A stretch of DNA of 64,000 bases, taken from positions 62,001-126,000 of the forward strand of contig JAUICV010000003.1 in assembly GCA_030427725.1 (NCBI GenBank), in the 5' to 3' direction. Below, piece after piece: positions 62,445 through 64,000 of this stretch. Position 1 is the first letter of the stretch; each line of letters begins with the position of its first letter. The notes under the pieces are model-generated. The model saw nothing but the letters and a program-made list of their open reading frames with translations. It did not search any database and was not told where the DNA came from. The position numbers and the translations under genes were made by a program. This DNA is from Chlamydiia bacterium. GTDB lineage: Bacteria; Chlamydiota; Chlamydiia; Chlamydiales; GCA-2402025.

Positions 62445-63521
62445 TTAGAAATCAAACCTCGTAGATACTGTAAGACCTGAGATGTAGAGATTACCATTTG
62501 GAATAGTACTTCTTCCCATCGCTAGAGTGTTCGTAGGAACTCTGAACATGTTTTGGTCCCAAAAGACTTGAAAGTTATATCCCAGGCAAAGATCGAAATG
62601 GCATTTGTTATCTAAAAAATAAGATCCCCAGTTAAGTCCTAAAGCAATCTTTGAATGAGCCCTTAGATAATTGGTGTTGTTTTGCTTGATATTGTATTGA
62701 CTTGGATCTGAAGTGTTTGAGCTCTGAAAGCTACGTAGGTCATATTGAGTGAATAAAATATCAGCTTCTCCAGAGCAGTCGATTCTAAATCCTTGCACCA
62801 AACTCCACTGAGAAAGAAATGCTACTTGAGGTCCAATACCAAAGCCTCTAGTGGTTTGGTGGATAGACGTTGATGGCCAGATGAAAAAATCTGAACTGTT
62901 TTCATTAACATATTCGACACTTAGAGTTTGTCTGATGAGGGCATAGCGCAACCCAAAGGATTGACGAAGACATAATTTGCTTCCAATGCGTGTATTGCGA
63001 CCTAGATCCCAATCAATAAGATCCATTTTTAAAGTCCATCTTTCTGAAGCCAAGTTATACTGGGGATTTAAAAAATCAGGTGCCTGCCAAGAGGGAAGAA
63101 TATAGTCAGTTTGACTATTAGGATCTAACTTTAAGCTCGCGTTATTTGTCCCTTGAAACCAAGTGTATTGAAGGTAGCTATCCCAAGCATCATGGTTAAA
63201 ATTCATACCAAGAGCTACTTGGAATCCTGGTTTATATTTGTTCGATAAGTCTAGCGAAGTGCCTTCAACTAAGACAAGAGAACTAGAAGAGTCATTGATA
63301 ACACCTAATTCCATATTCTCTTGAATAGGTTGCCAGTAAATGAAATTTGCCAAGAGATAAAGATTGTAAGGGCTTTGAACTTCAATACGGCACGGAGAGC
63401 TGTAATTAGAGAGTGAAGGAGTTTTATTTAGACTATCTTGGTTAGGCTGCTGTCCTATTAAGATGGAGGCTGCAAGGGAAAGACTTGCCAAGTAAAGGTG
63501 TTTTAATAAAGAAAAGCGCAT
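62445..63521 (-). CDS. MOMP-like/Lpg1974-family outer membrane porin
   Basis: 358 residues. Signal peptide LKHLYLASLSLAASILIGQQ, then a beta-barrel body: GFQVALGMNFNHDAWDSYLQ, LRQSFGLRYALIRQTLSVEY, GIGPQVAFLSQWSLVQGFRI, and a terminal Phe (STRFDF), as needed for Bam-dependent insertion. Such proteins are abundant and repeated in environmental chlamydiae. ATG 63521. It lies 51 bases after the gene upstream at 63573, likely in one transcript. Confidence 0.8.
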   Translation of the reverse strand: MRFSLLKHLYLASLSLAASILIGQQPNQDSLNKTPSLSNYSSPCRIEVQSPYNLYLLANFIYWQPIQENMELGVINDSSSSLVLVEGTSLDLSNKYKPGFQVALGMNFNHDAWDSYLQYTWFQGTNNASLKLDPNSQTDYILPSWQAPDFLNPQYNLASERWTLKMDLIDWDLGRNTRIGSKLCLRQSFGLRYALIRQTLSVEYVNENSSDFFIWPSTSIHQTTRGFGIGPQVAFLSQWSLVQGFRIDCSGEADILFTQYDLRSFQSSNTSDPSQYNIKQNNTNYLRAHSKIALGLNWGSYFLDNKCHFDLCLGYNFQVFWDQNMFRVPTNTLAMGRSTIPNGNLYISGLTVSTRFDF

Positions 63522-63572
63522 TCATAGTTCCTTAGGTTAATTTGTTTGAAAAGCTGACAGAAATCAATCGTA

Positions 63573-64000
63573 TTAATTTGATGGACTAACTCCTAAAACG
63601 ACATTTGTATTAGAGCCTTCTGTTGTGATTGTTCCTTGTCCAGGAAGTATTGGATGGAAAACTCTCGCAGACGGAGCTATTTGGGTTACAAATGATTTTC
63701 CTTTGTATATACCCGAGTTGTAGGTGACTTTTAAAAAAAACTGATTTCCTTTTGCGGCATTTGGTATTTTTCCCCATGGCCCGCTTTTAGAGGTTCCAAA
63801 TTGGACACTTGTCTTAGCGGGAATGCCCACTTGTAGATTGTACTCTGTAGTATCGGAATACGGATCTGGAAAATTCACATTAGTTGAGCAGTCATTTAGA
63901 TTTACAGTTATTGTTGCGCTTGAGTTGTCTTTTACTAAATTAACAATGACAATTGTTCCATCACAACCTAAGAAATCCGAATAGGCCGAAGTATAAAACA
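63573..64000 (-). CDS. Exported or surface protein, 5' end cut by window edge
   Basis: The frame is open from beyond 64000, so the gene is partial; about 142 codons are seen. Its part reads CDGTIVIVNLVKDNSSATIT, then NLQVGIPAKTSVQFGTSKSG and GKSFVTQIAPSARVFHPILP. It is rich in Ser/Thr and beta strands. A GTG at 63878 is a possible internal start but the protein-like frame continues upstream of it. It lies 51 bases before the MOMP-like gene. No family recognised. Confidence 0.55.
   Translation of the reverse strand, partial: FYTSAYSDFLGCDGTIVIVNLVKDNSSATITVNLNDCSTNVNFPDPYSDTTEYNLQVGIPAKTSVQFGTSKSGPWGKIPNAAKGNQFFLKVTYNSGIYKGKSFVTQIAPSARVFHPILPGQGTITTEGSNTNVVLGVSPSN

Noticed and set aside
62372-62464. 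30-codon frame between the YVTN gene and the MOMP-like gene
   Set aside because: It overlaps the MOMP-like gene end, has no recognisable content, and is likely chance.
1-64000. Mobile elements, CRISPR arrays, rRNA or phage genes
   Set aside because: I looked for transposase motifs, direct-repeat arrays, rRNA and phage structural genes and found none. The only exotic parts are single-gene effector-like ORFs.

Overview
The window looks like part of the chromosome of an environmental (non-Chlamydiaceae) member of the Chlamydiae. The evidence is gene order and content. The minus-strand block rpsA-nusA-infB-rbfA-truB-ribF-ychF (1-8558) and the block rpe ... efp-accB-accC (12533-17311) match arrangements known from chlamydial chromosomes. 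Several small proteins have the two-helix (bilobed) hydrophobic domain of inclusion-membrane (Inc) proteins. There is also a MOMP-like/Lpg1974-type porin and a cluster of effector-like proteins. DNA is AT-rich, with no rRNA, CRISPR array, transposase or phage gene recognised. TGA is an ordinary stop here (it ends the 629-residue gene at 12480, yvcK and the vanX-like gene).

Layout. 1-8558: translation and RNA-processing operon, all minus strand. 8.7-9.7 kb: two small Inc-like membrane proteins. 9.8-18.9 kb: aspartokinase-like protein, a large unknown protein, then rpe, yvcK, a HAD hydrolase, efp, accB, accC, a hypoxanthine phosphoribosyltransferase with a signal peptide, and rmlA. 18.9-25.4 kb: housekeeping and transport (YitT family, D-Ala-D-Ala dipeptidase, lipoprotein, surE, sodium/solute symporter, ttcA-like, SEC-C protein), four tRNAs (Asp, Val, Thr, Tyr) and a decayed YVTN-propeller gene. 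25.6-29.6 kb: a complete TolC/EmrA/EmrB-type efflux operon. 29.7-48.7 kb: the accessory and most novel section. It holds an Inc-like protein, two adjacent genes sharing a C-terminal papain-like (PPPDE/LRAT-type) module, one of them fused to an MGDG-synthase-like glycosyltransferase, a TrmH methyltransferase, an apparently circularly permuted endonuclease/exonuclease/phosphatase protein, two paralogous MFS carriers, thymidine kinase, a cyclase-family gene broken by one TGA, an exported NagB-like/LmbE fusion, another Inc-like protein, and two secreted proteins of unknown function. 48.9-53.2 kb: an RND efflux pair. 53.2-64 kb: APS-kinase-like protein, two divergent large effector-like genes (one with a 2-oxoglutarate dioxygenase signature), an SDR, a NIF3/YqfO-like domain protein, two glycosyltransferases with N-terminal membrane anchors, a YVTN propeller protein, a MOMP-like porin and a truncated exported protein.

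The best candidates for something undescribed are the 30368-35967 gene pair (shared H...NC cysteine module, one copy on a lipid-type glycosyltransferase), the permuted EEP protein at 36790-37869 and the exported, catalytically altered NagB-LmbE fusion at 40616-43297. All family calls were made by eye from motifs. No database search or structure prediction was run.
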